The position numbers and the translations under genes were made by a program. Below the pieces are notes generated by a model that was not told the DNA's origin, did no database searches, and saw nothing but the letters and a program-made list of their open reading frames with translations. Of a stretch of DNA of 64,000 nt, positions 1-15,200 are shown piece after piece. Each line of letters begins with the position of its first letter. Position 1 is the first letter of the stretch. Source of the DNA: Pachypanchax playfairii (taxonomy: Eukaryota; Chordata; Actinopteri; Cyprinodontiformes; Aplocheilidae); NCBI GenBank assembly GCA_006937955.1, contig SSNP01000019.1, positions 3,076,084 through 3,140,083 of the forward strand. The letters run 5' to 3'.

Positions 1-206
1 ATGTTTGTTTCTATTCAGTCTGATGAATTCTGGCAAATTAATTTGCTTTGTGTGAAAAGCATTTGGAAAATATTTTTGACTCAATATAAGAACAAAAAGT
101 TTATTTTCTGCAAAGAGTAAATAAGAGGAAAATGTTCCGGATGTGAAGGTGTCACATGCAGAAAGTAGATTCAAAAGGAAACTTCAGAGGAAGACGCTGG
201 AGTTAC

Positions 207-3200
207 CTGGTCGATATTGAGTCGCAGCGGCAGCAGACTGATCCGCAGACAGCACTCGGGACCACCAAGACCAGACTCTGGTAATATTTGCAGGGCCTTC
301 ACAGTCAGCTGGAAAAGGGACATATAGAATTAGAGGACGTTTAGTAAGGGGTGACACCCACCGGATCGTAACCTCCCCGCTGTCTCACCATGTTGGAGTG
401 GGCTCGGCGAGGCATGCTCTCACTCGTGTAGAGGTAGAGGAATTTGTTGAGTTTTGAAGAGGCCAGGCGGTCTCGAACTTCCAGCTCCTGGACGATGAAA
501 CTCTGCCTGGAGAGAGGCTGCTCGCCATTGGGGAGGACTCCAACCCCAGCTGGCAGTGATCCCTCGCCATCCTGACCCACCACTGCCACCGGGTATGACT
601 CATGCTGGAAGGACACCTAGAGGACACAACAAGAGGAACGTGAGAAATGGTGCTGAGTGACTACTAAACCATTAAAGTACCTGAGTACCTTGGTGAGCTG
701 GATTTCCATCAGTAGTGTGTGCTGACGGCCGCTGCCTCCAGCCCATCGCCAGGAGTTCTGTGGACGAGCGGAGGAGATGGAGCGCGACGGGGACGCTCGG
801 ACGCCAGCAGGGACTGAACGACCCCTGGAAGGAGACAGAGAGGTTCTAAACATGTTTAAAATATAAACTAACTATCAGAGAATCTGTTCGTTACCTGTTA
901 GTAGCGCTCTGAGGGTGTATGGACATCGGCTTGCCACCGAAGTCCTTCCCCCCGTACAGATGCCACACCACTGAGATCTCCCTCAGCACCACTCTGCTAT
1001 GTGGAACAGGAAAACCACTTGGAGCTCGGAGCAAGTCTGAGCTTCCTCGAGGCCTGGAGAAATGACTGTCCTTCACCTTGATGGGCCCCTGGGAGAGCAC
1101 GGTGACCACGGGCTCCCCGTCTCTGGGCTGCAACAAGTTCACAGTGTGAGTAAACTTACAGATTCTGGAGAAGATTACGCTGAAATACAAGTTAAACAAA
1201 CTGAAGGAGCGAGGTGAGACTCACTGGTATGCCCATGCCAGGAGCCTCCAGGATGCAGAAGTCATCGTTATCAGTGGAGCCCTCAGATCCTTCATCTGAC
1301 ATCATATCTACATCCATTGCCGTGGGAACCAGTCCATCTAGATCAGAGTTGTCCCTCTGCAAGCCAGAGGGGGGGTGTTTTGAGGCTTCACCTGGGAACA
1401 AGTAGACAGAAACTGGCGAGCTCCTCGGCACTGATGGTGAACCTGGAACCACAGACAACTTTCCTTAAATCAGATCTGAAGATTTTCTCTTCCAAACAGA
1501 ATCATACAGTGCTGATAATAACTTTAATATAAACAGAGTCAATATAATCTCCTTTCATACTCAAAGACTCACAACTCGTACACTGAGAGGATGATGAAAT
1601 GATAAACACCTGGTTCAGTACTTTCTTCTCTGTGGTTCTTCATGTCGATTAAGGCATCAGCCAAGTCGTACTGGTTGATTTCTGCAGTTTCAGCAGGAGG
1701 GTAAAGCAGCACAGACGCAGGACTTTCTGACAGCTGACAGGACAAAAATTACGCAGGTATTAAACATTTAGATCCCGTCTGCATGACAGCAATTACAGAA
1801 CGTCTGATTTTTGCTGCTTGGAAATTTGGAAGTGCAGCAGCTTTAAAATGTACTCTTTAAAATCCCACTAAAACTTACTGCAGCTTATACTTAACATTAT
1901 ATAATGAATCCTAACTTCTTGTTATTAAGATAAATCATGCCATTATTTTTTACTTTTCTTTACATTTTATTGTTTTCTTTCAATACGAGGTGAAAGTGTA
2001 AAGATCTGATTTAGAAACTTTAAATTTGACACATTTGCTTAAATAAATAAATCAAACTTTGTGAAACTATAAAAACTGTTAACCAGCACGACGCCTTACA
2101 GGTAATTTCTGTCCAGCGATTTCAGTGGGTGATGTGTGGCGAGGCGGGGGATGCAGGTCGCCCTGGGAGACCAGATACTGCAACAGATTGACAAGCGCAG
2201 CACAAGAATCGGCGCAGGTATGAAGATGAACCACGTTGTTGGAGCAGCGGAGCTCGAAGAGAGGCTGAGTCTGTAAAACAAAGAAAAACTCAGTGATTAA
2301 ACAGAAGTAAGACGACTTTTATTCTCCTTCTCTTTAAGTTTCTAACATTATAGTTAATCAGTGAACGATTGCAGATGCTGTTAAATAACCTGAATAACAG
2401 ACTTTACAGTTTATAAACCATGAAAATCTTTCTGACTGGTTCGGAGGACAGACGCATCAGAGTCATGGAAGAACTTGTTACAATTTTCAGGTTGATTTTA
2501 GTTTCACGTCCCACTGAGAATAACACTCAATCTAAATTATCTGGACCTGTTATTACAGAGTGGCAACACAAATGTTTATAAACACGCAGCAAAGTGTTCG
2601 TTAGTGGCTTTTGGAGGAAACTGAACTAAATTATATTGTTTATCTTTACATTTTTTTATAATAACCACTTTTTTGGCTGCTGAAAGTGACAAAAACAGGT
2701 AGATACAGTCATGAACACGAGGAACTCACCAGTTTACCCGTGTCACTGCCTTTCCACGTGGTGATGGCAAGCTCCAGCAGGTCAATATCCAAAACACATA
2801 CATAATCTAAGAGACACAAAAAAGGGTTTTATTACAGAGTTTTATGTTTTTGTCACAGATTTTAACTACACAACATATTTTGCTTTAACAATTATATATC
2901 TGAGGAACATTAAACTGTATAAGAAACTTTAAAAAGCAGCAAAAAATAAAGTTTTTAAACTCTATCACACGAGTTCTGCTCTAATATTAGATCTCTTCTT
3001 TTGACAGGGTGACAGATGAGCTGGTTGTGGGTGAATTTTGGCAGATGTTCTTATTTCCCAAACCTCAGCGACGTCTTTTATCCAGGTTTCAATGGATAAT
3101 TGAGGTTTCTTAATATTGAAAACAAAAGCTATGTTTTTTTTTTCCTCCTTGGGAAACAGAACATAGATTTGATCTTTTTCTGCATGAAAGGCTTTTAAAC

Positions 3201-6200
3201 TGATGATTAGGGTTTAGTCAGTGGAAGAAAACCTAAACGTAAGCTCATAACAGGGACTCAAGCCCACAAACATGCATGAACAGCCAGGGAACTGACTGTA
3301 AAATAGAAATAAAGAGCAAAACTAAAGTACTGTACAAAAGTTCTAAACCCCTCAAATTTCTTTATACTTTTACCACCATGAATCCAGATGTTCTCATGAT
3401 CTTTTAAAGAGGTCTTTCTCAATATTTCTGTGGTTTTCTGAAGGTTTCTCAAAGTTTTCCTTTGACTTTAGCTGCTTTTCAGTCCAGGACTTCTACATGA
3501 TCATGGCAGCTTGTGCAGAGTGAACTTAAATATAAGACAGAAGGAGGACAAAACAAGAAGTGTCTGGTCTAAAAACTACAGCAGATGAACAGTATCAGAA
3601 AGTCCCGTCATTAAGAAACAGGAACAAATCCAGCAAAGGCCTGAAACAGGAAGTGATAGAAACTTCATACTTCAGCTGATCATCAAGGACTGATCTGGAT
3701 CAAGGACTGATCTGGATCAAGGACTGATCTGGATCAAGGATTGATCTGGATCAAGGATTGATCTGGATCAAGGACTGATCTGGATTAGTACAAAACTCCA
3801 GATACTTTGATCCAGAAAAAACAAAACAGGGACTTTCAAATTTTTTTATAACTATGAGAACAAATTGTTATAAACCTGCAACAATCACTAAAATATACTC
3901 GAGACTCTGTAGAATCAGACGTGTGTTAATGGATTTGATGTTCCTTCAAAAGTTCTGCAGCTCGATCCAGAAGAAAACCACCATTACTGAATAACTACTG
4001 AACTAATAATGAATCAAATCCAGATGTTAAAGGTGTTTTCATGATCAATCAATCTGATAATGTCGATACAACGAAGGTGAGACTGTTATTTTCGGTGTAA
4101 ATCCCAATATGGAAGGAACCGAGGTGCTCGATGGAGGTCTGATCTCTACGAGTGATTTTCTAGTTTAAGTTGTTTTGTGTCAACACAACATCGGCTCCTC
4201 TGTTGAGTTCAGGAGCCTCTGTATGCCTGAATGATTTATAGGTCAGAGTTGAGTGATCGTCAGGTAACAGTTGGGTAATAGACTAAAAATTAGCAATAAA
4301 GAAGCCAAAGTCCAAAGACAAACTTCAGAAACATCTTCAGAAAGAAACTTTGATCAAAACCTCTTGATGACAAGAAGATCCAGCTGTTATGAAGCAAAAC
4401 ACAAAGAAATGAAGAATGACTCCAGACTTTTACTCAGTACGCACCAGATCTATCTAACAAAACTCACATTTCATATAAATAAACGCAATTTGCTCATAAA
4501 ATAAAGTTTACAATCTCCCATCTGGGAACCTGAACACCTGAAACTGACGCGATGAACGATTTTCACCTGAATACAAATAAATCTACAAAGTGTGCACAAG
4601 ATATAAATGTTTTACCTCTTCTCAAATCCACCGTATCAGTCTCACATTTGTCAGAGAGGTAGAGAGCAGAGTCATCCAGGATGAATCTGAGAACATAAAA
4701 AAAAATATATATAATTTCACATCCACCATTTGTTACTGTACAGATAAAAGACGAGTCAGTACCTGAGGTGGAAGGTGGCCGTGTCTACGATGATATTAGT
4801 AGACAGTGAGAATGATTCTGCAGTGAACACGACTCGCAGGGGCAGATACAGAGGCCTTCAACAGAAAAAGTCAGTTTAATCATTCAATAATTCAACCCAA
4901 TCCATCAGTATTTTTATGTAGTGTTTACCTGTAGTCCATAGCACAGGTAGCGAGGTGCGTGTGGAGGACGGTGATGATGGCTGGTGGTGTATAACCCAGA
5001 ATGGGATCATCAATTACATCCAGAAAATCCACAAGCTGGAAGAAACAGACCGATTCATCCATTGGATCTGGTTTTATAACTGAGAGGTTAAATTAACGTG
5101 CGCATGCAACAGTTACAACGTGGCTGAAGATTTCTGAGGTTTTGCAAACTGTCACAATATATTGCATTTTACTTGTTACAGTATAATCACAAAAACAATA
5201 TTTCCAAACGTATTGGGACGTCTGCCTTCACACACATGAACTTTTATGACCTCACATTATTAATCCGTAGGGTTTAATGTGGAGTTGGCTCAACTCCTCT
5301 GGGAAGGTTTTCCACAAAGTTTAGGAGCATTTCTGGGAGTTTTTGATCATTTTTTTCCACATTCATATTTGTGAGGTCAGATGATGATGTTGGATGAGAA
5401 GATTTGGCTCTCAGTCTGAACTCTAATTCATCCCAAAGGTGTTCTACCGAGCTGAGGTCAGGTCTCTGCACGCCAGTCAAGTTGTTCAAAACCAGACTCA
5501 CTCATCCAGGTCTTTATGGACTTGTTTTGTCCACTGGTCCCCATAAGGGGCCGTCCCCAATATGTTCCCATAAAGTTAGGAACATTAACTTGTCCAAAAT
5601 GTTTTTACTATGCTAAAAAATTCAGGTTTCATTTCACTGGAACTAAAAAAAGGAGCTCAATAAATAAATACACCACCAAACTTCCTACTTGACTCATTGC
5701 AGTCATGCAATGGGTTTTTTCTTTGTAATTTCTATACAATAAAATTATTGATCAATAGGTCTATATGAAAAATATCACCCATGTTTCAGTCCTATATTTG
5801 TATGACATTAAAGAGCGAACCAGCACTTTTTTCCACTCTGGATTTCTAAAACGTTTAAATTTGTACTTTAGTATGTTTTGCATGTTCTGAAACTGCAACA
5901 TGTTCAACATTCATACATTTTTTGCTGCAATTTACTTTTAAAGTGTCTTAAATTGATTCAAGTTGATCTTCATTTTATTTTTTTATCATGTTAGAAATGT
6001 GAGACTCTCTTTTTTAATCTTCTATCAGTCACATTTCAGTACCGCTGGTCATCAAGACGAGTTCTGAACGACAATGATGACTCAGACTTTTTTGAGAGAA
6101 AATTTGTCTTGCAAATTTTGAACTTTTCAAAATTTCAGCAACACGAGAGCGGCGGCCTGTGACTCGTGTTAGGAAACAACGTCTGCAGTCACATCGTTCC

Positions 6201-9200
6201 TCACCTGCTCGTGCCAGCTCTGGTCGGTCTGCGTCATGTAATGTCGTATGGTGGCGCCTTGAAGCTGAAGAGCGACTAAGAACTCCTATAAAGAGACAAA
6301 TTGAGTTTTATATGAAAGTTGCAGCTGTTGGACTGATTGGGTTTTTATGAAGAGGACAAACCTTGACGTTTCTCTCGAGGTCCAGTGTGATTTGGATGGC
6401 TGTAGATAACATCTGCAGCTGCCCGTCCCGCCCACTCACGCTGCTCACCCCCACCTCGGTGGGGTAGATGGTTGGGTCCAAGTGTGTCGGGGCAGCGAAA
6501 CTTGGCATGTCTAATCGTTGTGGGATGGGGGTGTCGTTCACCACAGCTGGACATGAAAATCAAATATGATTAAATAAACTAAAGCAACTCAATAAATTAA
6601 AAACAATTACAGACTGTATATAAAGATGGAAGACGTGTCTCCACTTCCGCTGTAAAAATGAATTTATGACATCCTGAGCGCTGCCATCATGTGTAGACAG
6701 ATGTGTGGCACCCCACCCCAAATAAACACCTCGATGGTAGAGCTCGACTTGTTTGCTTTCCAGACACAGGAAGTTGAGATTGGGGTTATTTTGATGCTGT
6801 GCCACACTAAAAATCTTCCCCCCTTCCAGGTCAAGCACAATCTCTCCATGCGTTTGGTCCTCCTGAGGTCAGTCACAAAAATGTAATAAAAAAGATAAAG
6901 AAACAGAGACAATGACATTTAAAAAAGCCAAAAATTGAACATGAATATATCAAGACAACAAATTTTAACTCTAAGTTAATCTTAAATAGCAGAATATAAA
7001 ATCTGTCATTGGTATAAAAACATTTAAATGATCGTTGGAAGAACCAAGAACTTGCATCACAATTGTGTTTTACTAAATCCTTTTCATTATTAACTTATAA
7101 AACAAAGTGCTCGGAGGACCAGTTTTAATATTTATCTAATATCTAAACCCTTAAAAGCAGAAATAGAACAAAACTGTTGAACCACCAAAAAAAAAAAGAA
7201 CAAAGAAAGTGGTTTCGTATTCTGTTTCTGGTGCAGTTAAACTCATCAGTGCCCCTTGGTTTCATCCATCATGGTGCTGGCTCACCTTCCTGTCAGTTCT
7301 GGCTTGGAGGCGACCCTTGTCGATAATCACAGTGAGGGAGAGGAGGCTGAGGTTGTGGCTGGGCCGAGGAGTCGACTGCTGCATCCTTCCAGATGGTTCA
7401 CTAGCCAAGTAAAACGGAGGCTCATCCTCCTCTGAATCCGAGTCTACAGCAGAGTGAGAAGCTCTGTATCATTTCAGTCTTCTGTGAAGCAACGTTTTAA
7501 TCCAAAATCAATACAAAACCCAACATTAGACGTTCTGGCACGCTGCTGGTTATTTTGTGTCATAAATCTGAAACCATGATTACATTTTTTCCATCAGAGC
7601 ATTCAGACCTACCCAGTCTGAAGGCAGACTTGCACAGCTGAAACTCGTCGTGGTTCTGGCGGCTTTGGTCGGGGCTGTGGGCTGAGGGGGGAGGAGGGGG
7701 AGGCGGCTCCCACATCAAGAGATCATTATTGATCCTTTTGGAAGGAGGAGTGGAAAACTACAATTACTATTCAATTGCGATTTAGGGCCAACATAAAAAT
7801 TTGAAGGAAACAAGCTGTGAGTGGAAGGGATTAATAAAATGGTGGGAAAATAGTTTAAATCCAGATGAGATTAACAGATTTTGAGCTTCTATGTTGTTAT
7901 AAACCTGTTGTAGATGCTTTGGAAGGCCTGTTTGCTGGGCAGGAGGATGTAGACCAGCGGCAGGCTGATATCCACAGCACACTGACACTGAGAGACGCAC
8001 TGCTCTTGAAACTGAAGCATCTCCTCTCGGTCGGCTGGAATCACCATCTGAATGAGTTAAAAGGAGGTTGAGTTAAATCTGGGATTTAACTCAGAAAGAC
8101 GAATCGGTTTCTATCTGCGTGTCGGCGCACCTCTTCAGTCTCAAACATGGTGCGATTGGAAGAAAATGGAGAGCTGGTTTTCTCATTGAATTCACAGTGA
8201 CTTTCAAAGAATGTGGCCCCCAGGTCTCTCATGAGGCCCAGGTTCATCCCACTCAGACCAGCTGATGGGCCCTGAGCATCACCTCCACGCACACGAACTG
8301 ATATCCTACTCAGACAGAAATTAGGACACTGACTCATGATGTGCTCACAACATTTGTGCAAATCTTATTTTGTAGAAAAACATTTTTAAACTAATAAACT
8401 GTTTGAACAAGATTCTGGAAAAAGTTCTTTCTGCTTCAGAGACGATAAATTTGTATCAATGAAAATAAGAGAAATGTCTTATCATAAATCTGGCAGATGA
8501 TCTTTTATTATCGTAAATTCATTCCAGCAGATATTCATCGTCATCACAGGGACTAACCTTGGCAGAGCGTCACGGTTTCTCTCCACTTTGATACAGGGGA
8601 AGGACCCCCCCTCCCAGCCCTCATACGACCCTGTTGAAACACATCAAGACGTGTTGAGTGAGAAAAAACACACGGAGTGGAGTTTTAGGGAAACCAGCCT
8701 AATAACGTTAATGGCATGGGTATAATTTATAGTGCTTGTGCTCCCACCATGCATGGCAGTGAAGGAAGCCTCCAGCAGCTGGGTGAGACAGGGAGTCCAC
8801 GACTGCCCGGGAGCGGCCTGCTCACTCTGGAGATCCGGAGCCTCCTGGTGCTTCAGCTCCAGCTCCATCAGCTCCAGCACCAAGGTTTCCTCCCTCACTG
8901 CCCTCTGAGTCGCAGGACGACGCTTAGGGAGGGGTCGCAGGTCTGGGATGGGAAAACGGAGCCTGAGTACAGCGTTGGGGGAGAGCAGGGTGAAGGATGA
9001 GCTCAGCTCAATGCTCTGGGTCTGGAAAAAAAAAAGTTACCCATCAGAAATCCATGCACATGTTCAAACATCTGAACTGCTTAAGGACAATTTGAAAGCT
9101 ACTGGAGAAGTGCTGAGTCACTCTTAACTCAGACACTTTGGACAATGTTTGTGTCAGCACAAATAAAATCAGTCCGACGTGACAGGATCCCGTTTTGAGA

Positions 9201-12200
9201 CCATTTCCTCATAGATTTGGTTAGTTTTGGTTTCCCAGTGATGATGTCAAAGTTCATGACTCTGCACAAACACACTCTCTTACATAAGACCAAATTATAT
9301 TATGTGAATTCTAAATACTTTTCTTCTCAGTCATGGACAGTCTGGTTTATAACACAGCTGGGCTCAGACACAAAACACTCGTGTGGTCCTGAATCCAAAC
9401 GTATGCTGTCATTAGAAGAAAATAGGCACTTCCACATATACTGATTAGTGGTTTTCAGAAGACTGGGTTTTTTTTTTTTTTACACGGGTTATTTTCATTT
9501 GATTTATCAACAGCCCTGAATTGTAATAGTTTATCCTGTCTGTAGTTAACTGCTTGTGTTTGAGTTTTAGAGGTGCAGTGAAGGTTCCACCTGTGCGAGT
9601 CCTAATCCAGTGTTCTGAGAGGGACAGTGACTGAAGGCTCTGATGAGGCTCCCCAGGCGACTCAGGATGTCCAGGTCCAGCTCAGCGCCGAGCTCGGCCA
9701 GCTCAAGCCGTATAACGCTGTCCCGTCGCAACACGCGCTGTTTACCCTGCCAACATACAAACATGAGGGAACAACAGAGTTTATTATTAGACTGTCATCA
9801 ACCACGACACTTTAACCTCCAAAGGTTTGTGCTACACACTGAATTAAACTCCTTCTCTAAGTATTTGATCACTACGTAGAGATAATATGACAGTTGGGAT
9901 TATTTCTACAGGTTTCTCTGTGATCTGCTGTCTTATTCACTTTGATCTGGTAAAATTCAGGTCTTCATAACGTCTGGCTGTTTCCAAAAAAACTGGAATT
10001 TTTCACCATTTCAGACAGCAGCTCACTGGAATCATTCCTTACTTTTCTTCCTTTACCGGATTATTTTCTGTAACAAAAAACCCTGATCTGCTTTCTAAAA
10101 CCGTCTTATAGGAGAACCAGACCGTGTACAGCATGTTCTGTACACTGAAATACTAAATAAACTGAACATTGAAACACGTACAGTTTGTTTTTGATAAGTA
10201 GCATTATCAGGTCAGGGTGTGTGTGTGTGTGTATATAACACGTACTTTACGCTGCAGTTTTTCAATGAGGCTGTAGTGTAACTGAGCACACGGTCTGGCT
10301 GCAGATCCAACTGTAAACAAACCAGCTTTCTGGAACTGAAGTAACTGGAAGGAGATGAGAAACAAAAAGAAATCATCTGAAACTCTCATCATCTAAATAT
10401 TGATCATTATGTTCTGATCAATTATCTGTAACTGAAAAATAAATCTCCTTGACTGAACGGAAGAGTTTTTACCTCACAGTACTCAGGTTTTCCACCCTCC
10501 CAGAGGCACTCTAACAGTTCCAGTCTGCTGAAAGATAGGTCAGAGGTCACAGCCCGACAGCGACGTCTCCCGCTGCGCATCTCCAAAGCAACCTGCACTG
10601 CTGCCCCCGTCACTCTACAAAAGGAGAACAGAACAATCAGGTGATACAAGCGCTCACTGAGCAGTTTACAGTCCTGCTTTTTAAATGAAGCACTGGATCT
10701 AATAATTTTGTCTCAAGGATTTTGAGAATTTTGATTTGAGTCACATGATGAAACAATTCATCACCATTACTTACTGACTAATTTAACTTTAATAAAGATA
10801 TCAATATTATTGAATGATAAATTAATCACATCTTTTCTTTATATCTTTTTCCACCTCTTAAAAAACAGCTGTTTGTTTATATTACAGTCTAAAGAGACAG
10901 TGTGTGTGTGAGCATGTATATATATCATTGTGAGGACCAATGTTTGACAAGCCACCAGCATTGTGTGGACATTTATTATTTGTGAGGACATTTTGCCTGG
11001 TCCACACAATGTTTAACAAATGACTGCACTCTACTACTTAGACGTATGGTGTGAATGACTTTTAGTTTTTTTATAGAAATTTATTTCATTCAAAAATTAT
11101 AAAAATAAACACAAGCAAATAAAGTATACATAAACATATTAGAAAAAAAACACATTTGAATGAAAAGGGGCAGATAGAAGAAAAACATCTTATAATTTCT
11201 GCCCCTTTTTACAAAAGAAAATTATCTGTCAAACTTACACCATATTACAACCTCAGTCACTGTCTAATTTTTATTTATAATAAGGTTAGGTATGTGACAC
11301 TAATGGTTAAAGTTAGGGAAAGCGTCTGAGTTAGGGTTAGTAAAATCAATGGAAGTCAATGCAATGCCCAAACAAGTATAGCAATACAAGTATGTGTGTG
11401 TGTTTTATCTACCTGAGGTTGGAGTGTGGACAGGCTTTGGCAAATTTGTCTCTCAAATTACTGAAGTTTTTGTCGCTGAACATGCCGTCCTTGAAGGAGT
11501 CCAGCTCGTTAAAGAACACCTGAGACACCTGAGCCAATGAGGAGGCTCCGTCAAACTTAGAAGGGGGGGTTTCCTCCAGCATGGTTAGAGTAAGCCCACC
11601 GATGGTCAGTCGCATCAAGGCGTCAGGCTTCAGCTGCTCCACCTGACCGCTATAAGACCGTCCTGCAGAGAAGATGGAGGTTTAATGAAAACAAATCCAG
11701 GGAATAAAATTCACTTTCATCTTTGATGTAATTATTCTATAGAAACTTATTACTGTAACTAAAAAGCAGCACTTGTTAAATCTGGAGATGAGACCCCTTT
11801 ACCGTGTTAAAGACACTCAACACCCTGATGGATTTTACCTCTGATCCGGCCGACCTGCGGCAGACCGGAAAGGCAGCCCGGTACAGGATATCTCCTGGGA
11901 CAGTTCATCATGCCCTTTCATGGAAATAACAGTAGAAATAAATAAGGCTAATTAATTATTTAATTAATTAATTATTCAGATGGTTCTCTGGTCCAGAATA
12001 TTTCTGCCTATCAGATAAAAGTTTAAACTGTGTGATGACAGTTGTACGCTGACTCAGGCAGTACCTGCGCTGACAGGGCTGCCGGTTGCGTGAGGCAGGT
12101 CAGGCTGTGAGTGGAGGACTCCATGTCACTGTCCGACATCTCGCTGCCAGAGCGAACAGATGCCACGCTACTGCTCATCCCAGCAGGACCCATGGAGTAA

Positions 12201-15200
12201 AACATTTCTGGAATAACACACAAAGTCAGTTTTGTTATTTTTAAGCACAATCTAGTAGCAAATAGTTTCAAAACTATATCATTTACAACTCAAACGAAGC
12301 CTGTTTCAACCTTTTGTAGCTCTTTTTATTTAAAAATAAAACCATCCTTTAGAAGGAACATAAAAAAAATAAAAAAAACTTAAGTCTGACGTGCTTTCAG
12401 ACTGCATGACTTCAGGATCAGGATACTTGAAGTTCAGATATATTTTTTTTGGGAGATTCACTCTGTTTGGACTTGTTCTGGTTTAAGTACCTCCGTTCTC
12501 CAAACAGGTGACGTACGGCTCCAGCTCGGCCCTGGTTTCCCACTCCCTGTCTCTGGGACTGGATCCCAGCTGCTTACTCAGGTCTTCTTCAATCATCCGA
12601 AAGTCGTCTGAGTCTAAAGGACGGCTGTTCACTCCTCCACACTTTGTTTCTGGCTCTGGAGAAAGAAAAACAGAAAAAAAATGTTTTTTTTTATTCATAT
12701 CCAGTATAGAAGCAAACATTTATGAGCAGTTTTTAAGTGTCTGTGACCTTACTGTTTATCTCAAGGCAGCAGAGGACGAAGGATCAATCAATAGCTCAAA
12801 TAAAAAAACGTAATCTATTCAAACTTTCTTTTAAATTTAGAGCCAAAAGTTAAACTCAAGACAAAAAAAAATAAGTTAATACTGCTCCAAGATAAGAACA
12901 AGTTGTAATTTAAAACTTACCAAACTACTCTGAAAGTTAATGACAAATGCATTATTATGCTTTTATAATAAATCTCACTGTTTCTGTTTGTGTTCTTTAA
13001 CAACATTCAGATCAAACATCTTTTAAATTATTGCATAATTTCAACTTTGCAATCAAATACTGTAATATAACAACACAGTAATCCAAAAATCTGAAAGGCT
13101 TCAAACGTCTCCATCAATGTTTGTTCTGGTTTGATTGTCCTTGAATAACGATGATCAGACTGTACCAGTGTCGATGCATAGGGCAGCCAGAAGGTCTGTC
13201 AGATGGGTTATTTGATCTGGAGACAGCAGCAGGTGGACACAGCCCACTTTCCCATCCAACTCCAACTAATGAGGTGAAGAAGGACAGAGACGTCAACAAG
13301 AGAAGATTTATAAGCTGCTAGTTTATACAAGAGAAAGTCACACACCTTTGGTCCGGGCAGCAAATCATTCTGTTTGATCTTGACTGTAGTTTCTATGAAA
13401 CCGGAGCAACGTCCTATGAGCAGCGGCTGACTTGGAAGACAAGGAGTAGTTTTCAAGGACTTGGGTTCTCCCTCTACTTCTTTTTCCTCCTCCTCCTTCT
13501 CTTCCTCGCCTTCACTGGTTATGGTTGAACTTGGTTGTTCCTCCTCAGGAGGATCCTAAAGACAAATTAAGATGAACTTCAAGGATTTTCAGTTGTCTGT
13601 GGACTGTGTGTAAGAGAAAACCCATCCTCAACGTGATCGAGATGTATTTTATGTTAAAGTTCTTCACAGTTTCATTCTCACACACTATAACTGTAAGTTT
13701 AGTTTGGAGTAGCAAGAAAAAAACAGGAAGTGGGAGAATGACTGTGACTTGGAAGATTTATATAAAATCTAGTATATGTGCCCAATAATGAATGTTCACC
13801 AAGTGCCCCACTTGTGTCTATATTTGAATTAACACTGTGTTAAAAGTAAAGGATTTAAAAAAAGAACAGCCTGTTTTTAACAAGTCTTTTGTACTTCCTA
13901 GTTTCTATTTATCCCAAAAAAAGCATCTCAGTTGGACCCAGGAAGAATTCAAGATACAAACTCTGTTTTTGGACCTTTGTGTGTTGGAAGGATGAACACT
14001 AAACACTCTGGAACTATGAGAAATCAAAAGTTTGGACGCCAACTAAGATGTAAAGAAGCAGATGTTGGGCAGAGTGGCATCCGTCACCTGTCCTGTGCCA
14101 GTGCTGTCGTACAACAGCTGAACGGCGCTCAGCTGGAGGATCTTGTGCAGAAAGGCGGGCGGCTGGTGGATGTCGACAGGCACGGCAGTCTGGCTGGCTG
14201 GATCTCTCACCGCTTCATCAAAATACTCCAGCCTGACAACACACACATATACATGTCTATTTCTAAGCTGATGGGTCTACTGGTGAATAAAGAAACATGA
14301 TCATTTAAATAGTGAGAAACTGAAGCAACCAGCCCTGAATTGTGATACCAAACAAATCTGTTGACTTTGAGAAAATAAACACTTTGACAAACAGAGAGGA
14401 CGAAGAACAGACTGTTTACAAGAAAATGTAGTTCTGATAATTAAAATTTGCTTCTAATGTCTGTTTACAGAGCAGATGGCCAAAGTTGGTGCCTGATTAT
14501 CTCTTCAGTCCTTCAGAGAAATGTTGAACCTACTGACACACAACACCTACGTGACGTGTGTGACTGGAGTCAAATCAGTCAACCTGATAAAAATCAGCCT
14601 GTTGAAGAGCCTGAAGGACACTGACTGCAGACCTGTACAGCCAACATGAGCAACTTTGTCAACAAACCAGGAAAACAAAAAAGTTCAACAGAGTCACTGA
14701 ACACGTGACCAGAGCAGAGAGCGTTGGCCCTGGACAAGTCCCCAGTCCATCACAGGACCCTGTGCAGGTATAATTTACCAAAGTCTGTGTAAAAACCAAG
14801 ACAGGCAGGACAGAGACGTCCAGCCTCACTTTGGATGCAGGATAAAACTTAATAACCAATCAAATTCATTTTTTAGACCAATGTAATTTTTTAAACTTGA
14901 TGACAGGTGGAAAATATCAGAAAAATCCAGTGACAGGAGCAAACTGTGAACACTAGATCATTTAGTTCAAATGAACTGATCACTGCACCCCACTATATCT
15001 CTAATAATATACAAACAGAGCTGCACAAACACATCAAGTCATTAGGAACAACAGTCACATTCTCCATCATACACAGTGACACCACACATCATGTGGGTTT
15101 CATTATTTAAACAGAAGTTACTCGATTCAGGGAAATACATGAAGTTTATTCTGACTGGATCTTGTTTGTTTTATTTTCACACTTACACAATAAGTAAAGT

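Noticed and set aside
10213..10236. TG/TA dinucleotide run
   Set aside because: Ordinary short microsatellite in an intron, without other features.
14700..14860. Possible fish interspersed repeat ('gacaagtccccagtccatca')
   Set aside because: Only a short word looks familiar; too little to place boundaries or a family.
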